64,000 nucleotides of DNA, from the NCBI RefSeq assembly GCF_028768465.1, contig NZ_CP118225.1, positions 1,240,001 to 1,304,000 of the forward strand, in the 5' to 3' direction. The notes below the pieces were generated by a model, which was given only the letters and a program-made list of their open reading frames with translations, was not told the DNA's origin and did no database searches. The position numbers were made by a program, and so were the translations under genes. This DNA is from Rhodopirellula sp. P2. GTDB taxonomy: Bacteria; Planctomycetota; Planctomycetia; Pirellulales; Pirellulaceae. Position 1 is the stretch's first letter, and every line of letters begins with the position of its first letter. Shown here one piece after another: positions 1-8,837 of the stretch.

Positions 1-1
1 G

Positions 2-385
2 AACGAAACTCCTGTGGTCAGCATGGACCTGACGGCGACGATCTTGGACGCCGCGGGGGTGAGTCTCGCCAGTGGTGAGTCCCTCGATGGCGAATCATTG
101 CGGCCGTTGTTCAGCGGTGGCGAGCTGGAACGGGATGCGTTGTACTTCCACTACCCACACTTTGCATTTCACAAAGACAATCGACCCGGTTCGGCGATTC
201 GAAGCGGTCCATACAAGCTCATTCTCCGTCATGACGACGATTCGGTCGAACTGTACGACTTGCAGAAAGACCTGAGTGAGACCAACGATCTGGCCGCAGT
301 CCACCCAGAAGTGGCTCTGAATTTGAAGGGGCGGCTGTTGGAATGGCTGGAGGCAACCGGCGCTGGAATCCCTGAAAAGCGATAG
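2..385 (+). CDS. Sulfatase, C-terminal fragment (gene starts before the window)
   Basis: The first 127 codons read without interruption from the window edge and end at TGA-less TAG at 383-385. The segment NETPVVSMDLTATILDAAG is the usual late sulfatase motif, in which the protein is handed a list of targets after the catalytic core, and it is followed by an LRPLF/YFHYPHF block and by RSGPYKLIL...ELYDL, which is the C-terminal strand pair of type I (formylglycine) sulfatases. The catalytic CxPxR box would lie upstream, outside the window, so activity and signal peptide cannot be judged. The GTG at 14 is an internal codon, not the start. Sulfatases of this kind are abundant in marine planctomycetes and act on sulfated polysaccharides, usually outside the cytoplasm. 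Substrate unknown. Confidence 0.9.
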   Translation, partial: NETPVVSMDLTATILDAAGVSLASGESLDGESLRPLFSGGELERDALYFHYPHFAFHKDNRPGSAIRSGPYKLILRHDDDSVELYDLQKDLSETNDLAAVHPEVALNLKGRLLEWLEATGAGIPEKR

Positions 386-564
386 GGAAGCTCGCGTTTG
401 TTTCGCGGCACGCCGATGTGGTGGCATTGGGCAACCGCGTTAGCGTTGCAGAATCGTGGTTGGCAGTGGATCGACTGACCTTCCGTGAAAGGTGGTGGGC
501 GAGGATGTTGGGGGCGTCTCTCTCTGTCTTTGAACTGCACCGACTTTTCTAGGAATGCTCCCAC

Positions 565-1797
565 GTGACGATTGCCATCGCTTTTTGTTGGGGTGTGTTC
601 GTCATTGTCGCGATTCAGGCTGCTTTTTCGCTGGTCTTTGTCGTACTGATGTCACGACGGGCCCGGTTGTCTGAACCGAGCTTCACACCCAAAGCCGCGA
701 TCATCCTGTGTCTCCGCGGTGCGGATCCATTTTTGAGGCAGTGCCTTCAACACTTGCTCGATCAGGATTACCCAAAGTTTCAGTTGCATGTGGTCGTGGA
801 CAGCGAAGAGGATCCTTCGCGAGCCATTCTGGGCGACTTTGAATCGGACGATCGAGTGCGGGTCAGCGTCTTGCATGATCCGCCGGAGACATGCAGCCTG
901 AAGTGCGGTGCGATTGTTCAGGTGATTCGAGAACTGGATCCATCGTTTGAGGTTGTCGCATTGTGTGATGCGGACACCGTTCCCCACCGAACGTGGTTGG
1001 CCGAGCTTGCGGCACCGCTTCAAGACCCAACGGTGGCGGTCACAACGGGCAATCGTTGGTACCAACCTCAGGATCCAACCGGGGCATCCTTGGTTCGATA
1101 CCTCTGGAACATTCCCGCCGCCATCAACATGATCGTCTTTCGGATCGCCTGGGGCGGAAGCCTGCTCATTCGGCGGCAGGTGATCGACGAAGCCGGTTTG
1201 CTGAAGAAATGGTCGCACGCATTCTGCGAAGACACGATGCTCGATCGAGTCTTGCGCCGCCACGGTTATCGACAGGTCTTTGTTCCCAATGTGATGGTCG
1301 TGAACCGGGAAACGTGCACCTTCGCCGATTTGATGAACTGGGTGCCGCGGCAATTGTTGACTGCGAAGCTTTATCATTCGAGTTGGCCGGCGACGGTTGG
1401 CTACGGCATCATCTCGTCGGCCATTCCGTTTCTAGCGGCGGTGGTTGCGATCGTGGGATGGCTGCAATCGGACTTGGACTCGGTGTGGGTCGCCTTCTTT
1501 GCATTTCTGGCTTTCGAGATTTCGAATGTGGTGCTGGTGTTGATGTGTGAAACCAGCTTTCATCGAAGCGGATCTCACGGCGGGACCGCAACGAATGGAT
1601 TGACCGGGGCGTCGCTCGTGAAACTGCCGTTTTGGATTGTCGTCAGCCAGATCGTCTCGCCGTTTTGGTTTTGCAAGTGTTTCTTGACGACGAGCGTGAA
1701 GTGGCGTGGCATCGTCTATCACATTCGCGGGAACAAGATCCAACGAGGACCGCATACGTCGTATTCCGAGCCCATGCCGGAGACTCGATCGCTGTGA
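565..1797 (+). CDS. Membrane glycosyltransferase, GT2/GT21-like
   Basis: A 410-residue protein with an N-terminal membrane helix (about residues 5-30), a cytosolic GT-A domain, and two or three C-terminal helices (about 275-390). The GT-A domain has the features of ceramide-glucosyltransferase/HpnI-like enzymes: CLRGADP near residue 50, VVVDSEEDP near 85, ETCSLKCGAIVQ near 110, the nucleotide-sugar DxD as CDADT near 132, and a late acidic CEDTMLD near 215. The usual (Q/R)xxRW is represented only by a degenerate RQLLTAK. Start is GTG at 565; no better in-frame start gives the first helix. It is a clear paralogue of the protein at 6061-7407, and the two flank the TolC/MacA pair. It probably transfers a sugar onto a lipid or lipid-linked acceptor on the inner membrane; the acceptor is not known. 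Confidence 0.82.
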   Translation: MTIAIAFCWGVFVIVAIQAAFSLVFVVLMSRRARLSEPSFTPKAAIILCLRGADPFLRQCLQHLLDQDYPKFQLHVVVDSEEDPSRAILGDFESDDRVRVSVLHDPPETCSLKCGAIVQVIRELDPSFEVVALCDADTVPHRTWLAELAAPLQDPTVAVTTGNRWYQPQDPTGASLVRYLWNIPAAINMIVFRIAWGGSLLIRRQVIDEAGLLKKWSHAFCEDTMLDRVLRRHGYRQVFVPNVMVVNRETCTFADLMNWVPRQLLTAKLYHSSWPATVGYGIISSAIPFLAAVVAIVGWLQSDLDSVWVAFFAFLAFEISNVVLVLMCETSFHRSGSHGGTATNGLTGASLVKLPFWIVVSQIVSPFWFCKCFLTTSVKWRGIVYHIRGNKIQRGPHTSYSEPMPETRSL

Positions 1798-2035
1798 TTC
1801 CTTAAGAGGATTCCCTATTAGGATTGCCCGGTAAGATCGACGAGCAAAGCGGGGGCGTTGGCAGATACTTTTTGCCTGCGTCGTCCGAGGAAGCGTCCTG
1901 TGGCCAGGCGACTTTGCGGGTTAGGTGGTTCGTTTGGGAGATGCCGGTATTGCTGTTAGGGCTGGCCTACAACTCCGATAAACGTTCAGGTCCAATCATC
2001 CCAAAGCATGCATCCGAGGACGTTGCGAACCACGA

Positions 2036-3949
2036 ATGCGTACTTTGCGATCATTCGAATTGACTCACCAAGCGATTGCTCTGATGCTGATCGCAGTGGT
2101 GACCACCAGCTTCCCGGGATGCCGGACGGCGGTCCCGCGTGCGCCGCAACAATCAGGGATGACGGCATCGGATTGGTCTGCGATTTCGCTTGAGAAGCCG
2201 GTTGGGGAAGCTGCCGCTGAGCAGCCAAACCTGCCATCTGAAATCGCGACGGTTTCGCATTTCGAATCCGTGGGGCAGCGATCGCCGCCCACAGCTGACG
2301 AGTTTGATCAGCTGACGCCTTGGCATTTGTCGTTGGACGAAGCGATTCAGTTGGCGCTCGGGAACAGCCAAGTCATTCGGGACCAAGGCGGCCGAGTGTT
2401 GTCGTACCCGGACATGGTGCGAACCACATTGGATCCGGCGGTGCTTCGCAACGATCCGAATTTGGGGCTCGACGCGAGCCTGTCCGCCTTTGATGCCCAG
2501 TTCCAATCGAGCTTTGTTTGGAACGGCGATGGCAACTCAGTCAATTCCGCGTTCTCAAACGGCCAATTTGGCGTCTTTTCTCAACCCGAGACGCTGGCGA
2601 GGTTGGGTGTTGGCCGCATCCTGCATTCGGGAACGCAGGTGTCGATCGGCAGCATCGGTGGCTATGACGAGGATCTGGCCGGCGGGCTGTATGCGGCTTA
2701 TGGAGCCGAAGTTCGGCATCCGCTGATGCGAGGATCGGGAACCGAGATCAACGAGATCGCTGGCCCGTTGGCGAAACCTGGGGTGTACCGAGGCATTCGG
2801 ATTGCCCAGATTGAACATCAGCAGGTCAGCCTCGAAGTGGAGCAGGCTGTTTCTGAATTGGTGCGTGATGTCTCGATCGTCTATTGGGAGTTGTTCTTCG
2901 CCTACCAAGATTTAGCGGCCAAGCGGGCGGCGATGGAAAACACTCGCCAAGCGTGGCGATTGGAGCAGCAACGTGTTGAACAACGAGTCAGTCCGCCTGA
3001 CGTGGAAGCCTTGGCGAGGCAGCAGTTCTATTCTGCCGAGGCCGCTGTTCGCAACGCAATCTGCGGCACGATTCCAGGGCAAACGGGCGTCTACAACGTT
3101 GAGTTCCAACTGCGGACGTTGCTCGCGCTTCCGGCTTGCGATGACCGGTTGATTCAACCCATCGGGCCTCCACTGCAGGCACCCATTCGGTTTGATTGGC
3201 GCGAAAGCGACGCGTTGGCACAAGGCAGCCGAATCGAGCTTCGGAAACAACAGGCGGTCATCGCCAAGCGTGTTCTCGAAATCAAAGCCGCGAAGAACTT
3301 GCAACGACCCCAACTGGATTTCATCGGACAGTATCGACGACTGGCTGACGACCCAACCAATGACACTGAACTGTTTGGCAGTGCGTTGCAAGGTTGGCAG
3401 GTGGGGGTCGACTACAGTCGGCCGGTGGCGAACCGCCGAGAGAACGCTGCGGTGCGACATGCCCAGCTTCAACTGCAGCGCGAGCGAGCGATTGCAGAGG
3501 AACAACGCCGGCAGATCTCGGCGCAGCTTCGCACCACGTTCATCGATCTGGATCGTGCGTATGGCACCATGAACTCGATGGCAAAGAGCCAGGAAGCGTC
3601 ACAGATTCGATTGGCTGCTCAATCGCAACGGCATGCCGAGGGCGACATCCAAGTGGAAGACGTGTTGGAAGCTCAGATCCGAGCGACCAAGGCGGAGACC
3701 GAATTCCAACGCAGTTTGGTCGACTACAACTTGGCGTTTATCAAGGTTCACCACGCTCGAGGCACATTGCTGCAAGCGATGGGAGTGGGCTTTGGTCAGC
3801 CGACGATCGATGAATGTCGCTTCGCGTTGAACTCCGCTTCGGTGTTCGCCCGACCTGAAAACCTCGACAACAATGTGACTGGCACTCGGATCGCCAGCCC
3901 ATCCGCAACGCAGCGAAATGTGCCACCACAATCTGGCACGTTCCGTTGA
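2036..3949 (+). CDS. TolC-like outer membrane efflux lipoprotein
   Basis: A 637-residue outer membrane factor of the TolC/OprM family. The N terminus (MRTLRSFELTHQAIALML...) is a lipoprotein signal ending in a lipobox-like SFPGC near residue 29. The mature chain has the outer-membrane-efflux signature LSLDEAIQLALGNSQVIRD near residue 100, and the second, helix-rich half (about 270-590) carries the repeated Q/A/R/E-rich alpha-barrel helices. At 637 residues it is longer than Escherichia coli TolC (about 490), mostly because of an N-terminal extension of about 90 residues and a polar tail. It lies convergent to the MacA-like adaptor at 4425-5687, and the matching MacB-like permease lies at 23286-25340, so it likely forms the outer membrane exit of a MacAB-TolC pump for the product of this locus. 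Confidence 0.88.
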   Translation: MRTLRSFELTHQAIALMLIAVVTTSFPGCRTAVPRAPQQSGMTASDWSAISLEKPVGEAAAEQPNLPSEIATVSHFESVGQRSPPTADEFDQLTPWHLSLDEAIQLALGNSQVIRDQGGRVLSYPDMVRTTLDPAVLRNDPNLGLDASLSAFDAQFQSSFVWNGDGNSVNSAFSNGQFGVFSQPETLARLGVGRILHSGTQVSIGSIGGYDEDLAGGLYAAYGAEVRHPLMRGSGTEINEIAGPLAKPGVYRGIRIAQIEHQQVSLEVEQAVSELVRDVSIVYWELFFAYQDLAAKRAAMENTRQAWRLEQQRVEQRVSPPDVEALARQQFYSAEAAVRNAICGTIPGQTGVYNVEFQLRTLLALPACDDRLIQPIGPPLQAPIRFDWRESDALAQGSRIELRKQQAVIAKRVLEIKAAKNLQRPQLDFIGQYRRLADDPTNDTELFGSALQGWQVGVDYSRPVANRRENAAVRHAQLQLQRERAIAEEQRRQISAQLRTTFIDLDRAYGTMNSMAKSQEASQIRLAAQSQRHAEGDIQVEDVLEAQIRATKAETEFQRSLVDYNLAFIKVHHARGTLLQAMGVGFGQPTIDECRFALNSASVFARPENLDNNVTGTRIASPSATQRNVPPQSGTFR

Positions 3950-4110
3950 CACGTGTGGCGGACGCCTGCGATCCAGCGATGCGTCGAAGCCGGTTGGCAG
4001 GGAGGTTAAGGAACAACCACGTGAGCCGTTTGGGCGCTGCCTGGACTGCGAAACGTTTGGTATTGGCGATCTGATAGCGAACGCAATTTTTCTTCCGGCT
4101 TCTGTCTTTC

Positions 4111-4320
4111 TTCATCCCGGTAGGGATTTCAGAAAGTAGCCGGGGGTTTGAGCGATAGCGATCACCCCCGGATCTCAAATGCGACCATCCATTCGACCCC
4201 GGAGGGTGTCGCAGATCGATCGCTACGACACCCTCCGGGGTCGGTGATCGTGAGCGACCGCTGACCGCAGGTGCGCTATCGCAACCGACGGCTACCAGCT
4301 GACATCCCTACCGGGATGAA
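4111..4320. repeat. Nested palindromic insert between convergent tolC-like and macA-like genes
   Basis: The outer arms TTCATCCCGGTAGGGAT (4111-4127) and ATCCCTACCGGGATGAA (4304-4320) are a perfect 17-base inverted repeat 210 bp across. Inside it are CCGGGGGT/ACCCCCGG (4140-4147 and 4164-4171) and a second perfect 17-base pair (see 4195-4242); GTAGCCG (4136-4142) also pairs with CGGCTAC (4289-4295). The unit sits inside the split copy of the 125-bp element, so it looks like a second repeat family inserted into the first. No protein-coding frame is supported. The whole stretch 3950-4424 holds these repeats and nothing else that I can name. Confidence 0.75.
4195..4242. terminator. Perfect 17-bp hairpin, possible bidirectional terminator
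   Basis: GACCCCGGAGGGTGTCG (4195-4211) and CGACACCCTCCGGGGTC (4226-4242) form a GC-rich 17-bp stem with a 14-base loop. It lies between the stop codons of two convergent genes, which suits a role in ending both transcripts, but there is no downstream T tract, so intrinsic termination is not shown. It is also part of the larger nested repeat. Confidence 0.4.
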
Positions 4321-4424
4321 AACTTGCGCAAACGCATGGCCGCCACAAGCCCAAACATTCAGCAGGCCAGCATGAGACTTGGTTGCGCGAGGGAACCGTG
4401 GCTAACGCCAAGCGGCTCACATAC

Positions 4425-5687
4425 TTACCGAAGCGTTTTCACTTTCGGAATGATTCTGGCCAGCGTGGTGCGTTTGACTTCGCCAACCACGACCGGTGAA
4501 TCGGGGGCCAATCCGGTTCCGATCACTTCGGTCTGCACACCGTCGTCGATGCCCACGAGAACCGAAATCGGGCGAACTTTTCCGTCTTCAGCGGGGACCC
4601 AAACGTAGGCGGTGTCTCCTTGGCCGGGACCGTTGGAATCGTCGCTGGGTGAGATCAAATCGGTGGCGATGGACTGTTCCATCTGTTCGGATTCCGGCCA
4701 CCACTGGAGGGCGCCGGTCGGCACCAGCCATGCTTGTTCACGCTTGGTGATTTCAAATTCAACGTCCGTGGTCATGTGCGGCAAGAGGTTCAGGTCGGTT
4801 GGGTCAATCGCCACGATCACGTCGTAGGTCACGAAGTTGCCGTGCATCCGGGCGTTGAGCAAGATCTCTTTCACATGGCCCGTCATCACTTGATCGCGAT
4901 GGGCGTCAACGGCGAAGGTGACGGGTTGGCCTTGTTTCACTTTGCCGATGTCGCTCTCACTCACGGACGCCCGGATTTGCATTTGGTCCAGGTCCTTGGC
5001 CAGCAGAAAGAGCCCCGGGTGACCGACGCTGACATACTGTCCCAGGTTGGCTCGTCGATCGATCACGATGCCGTCGATGGGGGAGCGAATGTTTGTGTTT
5101 TCCAGGCTCACCTGGGCGTGATGAACCTCTGCTTCGGCTTCCTCCAACTTGGCTTGCCCAACCGCGAGCATGGCGGTGGCCATTTCATTGGCGGTGACGA
5201 TCTCGTCGTAGACGCTTTGTGAGTTGGTCGAACGCAGGCGATTGGCTCGATCGAGGTTTCGTTGAGATTGTTGATGCTGTGCCTCCAAGCGAACCAAATC
5301 GGCAGCCGCCAAGCGATAGGCGGCATGGGCCTTTTCCAAACCAATCTCGTATTGCTGGGTATCCAGTTGGAAGAGCACGGTGCCCTTGGCGACTCGCGAA
5401 CCGACACCAAGGGGTTTGTTTGGATCGCGGGAGTCGATTCCAAAGCGAACAATCTTCCCCGCGACGTCGGGGCCCACTTGGACGACTTCGTCTGGTTCAA
5501 TGGTCCCTGTGGTGCCGACGGTGATCACAAGGTCACGGCGTTCGACATCCACGGTACGTAGTTCCGGCAACTCGTTGCGTTGGCTGAACAGACGCAATCC
5601 GATCGCTGCGAAAAGCAGGCAGCCAACGGCAAGCATGCCAATCAGGAGACGGGAAGACAGCGAGTGATTTTTAGCGGGGTGACTCAA
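4425..5687 (-). CDS. MacA-like periplasmic adaptor (HlyD/RND-type membrane fusion protein)
   Basis: A 420-residue adaptor with one N-terminal membrane anchor (about residues 13-34), a barrel-sandwich (lipoyl-like) segment opening with GTTGTIEPDEVVQVGPDVAG near 55, a coiled-coil hairpin (about 110-185) and the returning half IRSPIDGIVIDRRANLGQ near 195, followed by a beta-barrel domain with VSESDIGKVKQGQPV near 240. This order is that of MacA and other adaptors joining ABC permeases to TolC. The distance between RSPIDG and the start of the hairpin fits a MacA-length hairpin. The gene ends against the tolC-like gene and runs opposite to it. The MacB-like partner is 18 kb away at 23286-25340. 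Its stop codon abuts a repeat half-element. Confidence 0.88.
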   Translation of the reverse strand: MSHPAKNHSLSSRLLIGMLAVGCLLFAAIGLRLFSQRNELPELRTVDVERRDLVITVGTTGTIEPDEVVQVGPDVAGKIVRFGIDSRDPNKPLGVGSRVAKGTVLFQLDTQQYEIGLEKAHAAYRLAAADLVRLEAQHQQSQRNLDRANRLRSTNSQSVYDEIVTANEMATAMLAVGQAKLEEAEAEVHHAQVSLENTNIRSPIDGIVIDRRANLGQYVSVGHPGLFLLAKDLDQMQIRASVSESDIGKVKQGQPVTFAVDAHRDQVMTGHVKEILLNARMHGNFVTYDVIVAIDPTDLNLLPHMTTDVEFEITKREQAWLVPTGALQWWPESEQMEQSIATDLISPSDDSNGPGQGDTAYVWVPAEDGKVRPISVLVGIDDGVQTEVIGTGLAPDSPVVVGEVKRTTLARIIPKVKTLR

Positions 5688-6060
5688 GCGGTCGTTCCTT
5701 GCCTCGACAGGACATTCATTCGTCCGTCAACGATTCTTACCGCATGGTCGGCGGCAAAGAAGTTTGTTTTATATTTGACAGCCCAATGATCGAGCCCAGG
5801 CGATCGCCGATCGCTCGCCTTGGTATGGACGCACTCCATCAGCATGCTTCCGTTTAGCAAAGCCGGACCAGCGAACCAATAGCATTCGGGGACTTGGAGG
5901 TGGGTGCAATGAAGAATCTGAACGATTTGACCAGTCAACATGGACGTTGAGTTGCCGGCCCGATTGTTGCCAAAGTTGACCTCGCGACGGTGTTTGCGTA
6001 GTTTGCTGCCCGTCCTTCCCCAATGACGCGCCACCCGCGGCCCAGCTTCCCAATGTTCGC
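5688..6060. other. Divergent intergenic region, no gene seen
   Basis: This 373-bp stretch separates the divergent macA-like gene and the glycosyltransferase at 6061, so promoters for both should lie here. I see no convincing coding frame with a start, no strong sigma-70 pair and no repeat. Short A/T-rich text at 5755-5785 (aagtttgttttatatttgac) is the only base-composition change and could be part of a promoter. Confidence 0.5.
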
Positions 6061-7407
6061 ATGATTCTTCTTCACCTGGCGACATTTGCGTTTTGGGCGC
6101 TCACCGGATTCGCGGCAGTCAACGCCCTGTGCACCACGTTCACGCTGGTGGCATTGTTCCGGCATCGCTCTGAGACCTCCGATGACGCGGATTTACCTCG
6201 GGTCGCTGTGCTGCTGTGTTTGCGAGGGGCCGATCCTAATCTGGCGGGTGGGCTGCGGAGGTTGATGAAACAGCAGTATCCCAACTACGAAGTCTTCATC
6301 GTCATCGATTCTGAGACGGATCCCGCTTGGGGAATCGTGAAACAGACCATTGACGATGCACAGCGACGCGACTCATCCAGGTCTGTTTCTGAATCGGAAC
6401 CAACGACCGCCGATTCGAGGCAGGGCGAAGCGGGCCCCACGTCCACCCTGTCTCAGGTCCACGTGTCCTCGCTTCGCCAACGACTGGAGACCTGCAGTTT
6501 GAAGTGCAGTTCGCTGGTGCAGCTTTTGGATCAGATCGATGATTCGTTCCAGGTGGTTGTGCTTGCCGATTCTGATCTCGAAAGCCACCCCACTTGGCTG
6601 CGTGAATTGGTGGCTCCGCTGGCCGACCCGCGCGTGGGGGCTGCCTTCGGAAATCGATGGTTTCTTCCGGCCCGTGGCTGGATGGGGTCACTCGTGCGTC
6701 AGGTTTGCAATGCGATCGGCGTCGTCACCATGCATCTGGGGCAAATCCCCTGGGGAGGTTCATTGGCGATCCGCGCATCGGTGTTGAAACAGAGCGGATT
6801 GCGTCAGACACTGACCCGGTCGATCGTCGACGATGGCCCTGTCCGGGTGGCGCTCAAGGAACAGGGGTTGAAGCTTCGGTTTGTTCCATCGTTGTTGATG
6901 GCCAATCGAGAAGACTGTGATTTGCGATTCGCCCACAGCTTTCTCACTCGGCAACTGAAGTGGACGCAGACCTACATGAGCAGCCAATGGCCGGTCATGT
7001 TGGTTTACACGTTGGGAGTGCTGGGCACCTACATGGCCGCGTTGGTGTTGGCCGTGGTTTGCTTGCTGCTGGGATTGCATGTGGAAGCCTCTTGGTTTGC
7101 GGCGGGCGCAGCCGTTTACAGCGGGACGGTCATGACGCTCTGGTTTCTGTTGGATTTGGCTGCCCGCCGAATCATTCGGGCACAGGGCGAACCGGCCCCC
7201 AGAATCCTTGGGGTTCAGTTGTTGAAAATTCCCGCTGCAATGCTGTTGGCCGTTCTCGTGCATGTCTCTGCGATGATTTGTGCCACGTTTCTCAAACGAG
7301 TGATTTGGCGGGGCGTCACCTACGAAGTGCACGGGCCCAGCGAAGTTCAGTTGCTGAGCGATGGGGTGATGAAGACGTCGCTTGAGCCAGCCAACGTGTC
7401 ACTTTGA
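6061..7407 (+). CDS. Membrane glycosyltransferase, GT2/GT21-like (paralogue of 565-1797)
   Basis: A 448-residue protein starting at ATG 6061 with an N-terminal helix (about residues 5-30), a GT-A domain and three C-terminal helices (about 310-420). Shared blocks with the protein at 565-1797 include LCLRGADPNL near 55, ETCSLKCSSLVQL near 145, a DxD as ADSDLES near 165, GNRWFLPARG near 200, PWGGSLAIRASV near 230 and a degenerate RQLKW near 300 in place of QxxRW. It differs by an insert of about 25 residues (SRSVSESEPTTADSRQGEAG) between the first two blocks. The duplicated pair brackets tolC and macA. It probably glycosylates a membrane-bound acceptor; the donor is unknown. Confidence 0.82.
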   Translation: MILLHLATFAFWALTGFAAVNALCTTFTLVALFRHRSETSDDADLPRVAVLLCLRGADPNLAGGLRRLMKQQYPNYEVFIVIDSETDPAWGIVKQTIDDAQRRDSSRSVSESEPTTADSRQGEAGPTSTLSQVHVSSLRQRLETCSLKCSSLVQLLDQIDDSFQVVVLADSDLESHPTWLRELVAPLADPRVGAAFGNRWFLPARGWMGSLVRQVCNAIGVVTMHLGQIPWGGSLAIRASVLKQSGLRQTLTRSIVDDGPVRVALKEQGLKLRFVPSLLMANREDCDLRFAHSFLTRQLKWTQTYMSSQWPVMLVYTLGVLGTYMAALVLAVVCLLLGLHVEASWFAAGAAVYSGTVMTLWFLLDLAARRIIRAQGEPAPRILGVQLLKIPAAMLLAVLVHVSAMICATFLKRVIWRGVTYEVHGPSEVQLLSDGVMKTSLEPANVSL

Positions 7408-7424
7408 ACAACGTGTCACTTTGA
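7392..7424. repeat. 16-bp tandem duplication over two convergent stop codons
   Basis: CAACGTGTCACTTTGA occurs at 7392-7407 and again at 7409-7424. The first copy supplies the stop of the plus-strand glycosyltransferase (TGA 7405-7407). The second copy contains TCA at 7416-7418, the stop of the minus-strand glycosyltransferase. A short slippage duplication is the simplest origin. Confidence 0.8.
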
Positions 7425-8837
7425 GTTTTGAAGCTCAACCAGAAGCGACTTGATCGTACGAACGATGCCCGGCCACGCTTTGGGATGCCAACCGAATCGG
7501 ATGGTTCGCAACAACGCCCGCCAAGCAATTCTCAAGTCGCCGGAATACAACGCACGACCACACAGTGTCACGTAAAGTTCTGTCACCCGATGTTGTTCGG
7601 TCGACTTGAAGCATCCTGTCGCCATCGCGTCGTTCCAAAATCGATCAATCGTTTGGACTGGCGCGGGCACTGTACCGGTTCGCAGATAAAAGCCGACTTG
7701 TTTCAGCAGCTGATCCGGATCAAGGGGCGGAGCGTGTTGGAGTTGCGACGCTGCGTTCGGACTGTTTTCCGAAAGGTAGTGCCACCAGACTGAAAGCCAC
7801 CAATGCAGTGAAGTGGTCAGTTCCGCGGGATCCGATGAATTCTCATCGCCAAGGGTTCCCAAGGGATCGATCATCGATCGGACGTCTTCCGGATCTGAAC
7901 CGGCTGACTGCGTCCAACTTGTGAAGTGATACAAACAGTCGTGAGCGGTGCGTCGAAGATCGCCTTTCGAATGCGAGCGTGTTTGTTGAAGTTGATTCGT
8001 GGCAGCCGTCACGTTTTCAATGTGGAAGAGGTGCCAGGCCAGCCACATGCTGGAGTAGTATCGCACCGACCGTTCATGGCGTTTGATCTCTGAAGGGACC
8101 AACGGATTTGAATAGAACTTGTCCAGCACCATCGTGGCATATTTGACCTGGCCCAAACCGTTGCGGCGAATGATGCTGAAACGGTGGCGTCGGTAACACA
8201 GGGTGGGGGATTTTTGCCACTGAAAGGTGCAGCCGGCCAGAGACAGTCGAAGCAGCAAATCGACATCTTGAGACTGCAGCAACTCGGGATCAAACCCGCC
8301 CACTTTTTGGAGCCAATCGCGGCGAAACAGCATCGCACCGAGCTTGGCAGGTTTGAACACCAGCCATGTATTCAGGTCGAGTTCGGGAGCATCGATCCAA
8401 GGCTCAATCACCTTGGTCACCACGCCATTTTTGTCCGTGATTTTCCATCCACTGTGCACGGCGCCCAAGTCGGGATTCGCGTCGAGGATCTCCGTTTGGT
8501 GGGCAAACTTTCCGGGCAGAAACCAATCGTCGGCATCCAAGAAGGCCACGTAGTCTCCTGTGGTTTCACGCAAACCGACATTTCGAGCGACAGCCGATCC
8601 CGAATTGGATTGCCGGATGATTCCAATGCGATCCGAGAATTTCGCGAGCACTTCGGCGGTTTCATCGGTCGACCCATCATCGACCACGATGATCTCAGTG
8701 TTGCCGACGTTCTGGTCGAACACGCTTTGCAAAGCCTGCTCGATGTAGGCCGCGTTGTTGAAGACCGGAATCACAACACTGATGCGAGGTCGTGATGTGC
8801 GGGGTGATTCCGAACCGCCTTCGCTTTCGTTCGCCAT
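7416..8837 (-). CDS. Glycosyltransferase family 2, with long C-terminal extension
   Basis: A 473-residue protein with a soluble GT-A domain in the first 260 residues: ISVVIPVFNNAAYIEQAL near 20, IIVVDDGSTDETAEV near 50, NSGSAVARNVGL near 77 and the DxD as FLDADDWFLPGKF near 98. The QDVDLLLRLSLAG block near 190 is the acidic acceptor-site motif. Residues 270-473 are helical, have no membrane segments and match nothing I recognise. No signal peptide. It ends 8 bp from the convergent gene at 6061-7407, and the intergenic space to the ATP-grasp gene at 9083 is the shared promoter region. It likely adds a sugar in the cytoplasm to the product of the locus. Confidence 0.87.
   Translation of the reverse strand: MANESEGGSESPRTSRPRISVVIPVFNNAAYIEQALQSVFDQNVGNTEIIVVDDGSTDETAEVLAKFSDRIGIIRQSNSGSAVARNVGLRETTGDYVAFLDADDWFLPGKFAHQTEILDANPDLGAVHSGWKITDKNGVVTKVIEPWIDAPELDLNTWLVFKPAKLGAMLFRRDWLQKVGGFDPELLQSQDVDLLLRLSLAGCTFQWQKSPTLCYRRHRFSIIRRNGLGQVKYATMVLDKFYSNPLVPSEIKRHERSVRYYSSMWLAWHLFHIENVTAATNQLQQTRSHSKGDLRRTAHDCLYHFTSWTQSAGSDPEDVRSMIDPLGTLGDENSSDPAELTTSLHWWLSVWWHYLSENSPNAASQLQHAPPLDPDQLLKQVGFYLRTGTVPAPVQTIDRFWNDAMATGCFKSTEQHRVTELYVTLCGRALYSGDLRIAWRALLRTIRFGWHPKAWPGIVRTIKSLLVELQNSK

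Larger units (their letters stand above)
4013..4423 (+). repeat. Split copy of the 125-bp palindromic element
   Basis: Bases 4013-4036 match the left arm of the 125-bp element seen intact at 40301-40425 (ACAACCACGTGAGCCG then TTTGGGCG), and bases 4381-4423 match its right arm (GGTTGCGCG, then AACCGTGGCTAACGCC, then GGCTCACATA) in the same order and orientation. About 345 bp of unrelated, itself palindromic DNA lies between the two halves, so the copy appears to have been interrupted. The outer AAGCAGGT/ACCTGCTT ends are not recognisable. The right half runs up to the stop codon of the MacA-like gene. Confidence 0.7.

Noticed and set aside
652-1377. 241-codon frame antisense to the first membrane glycosyltransferase
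   Set aside because: Shadow of the GT gene; its text (polar, Cys/His/Arg rich) shows no domain, while the other strand has clear GT-A motifs.
1824-2063. Open frame of 79 codons before the TolC-like gene
   Set aside because: Weak start (TTG), no protein-like composition, and its end overlaps the lipoprotein signal sequence of the gene at 2036.
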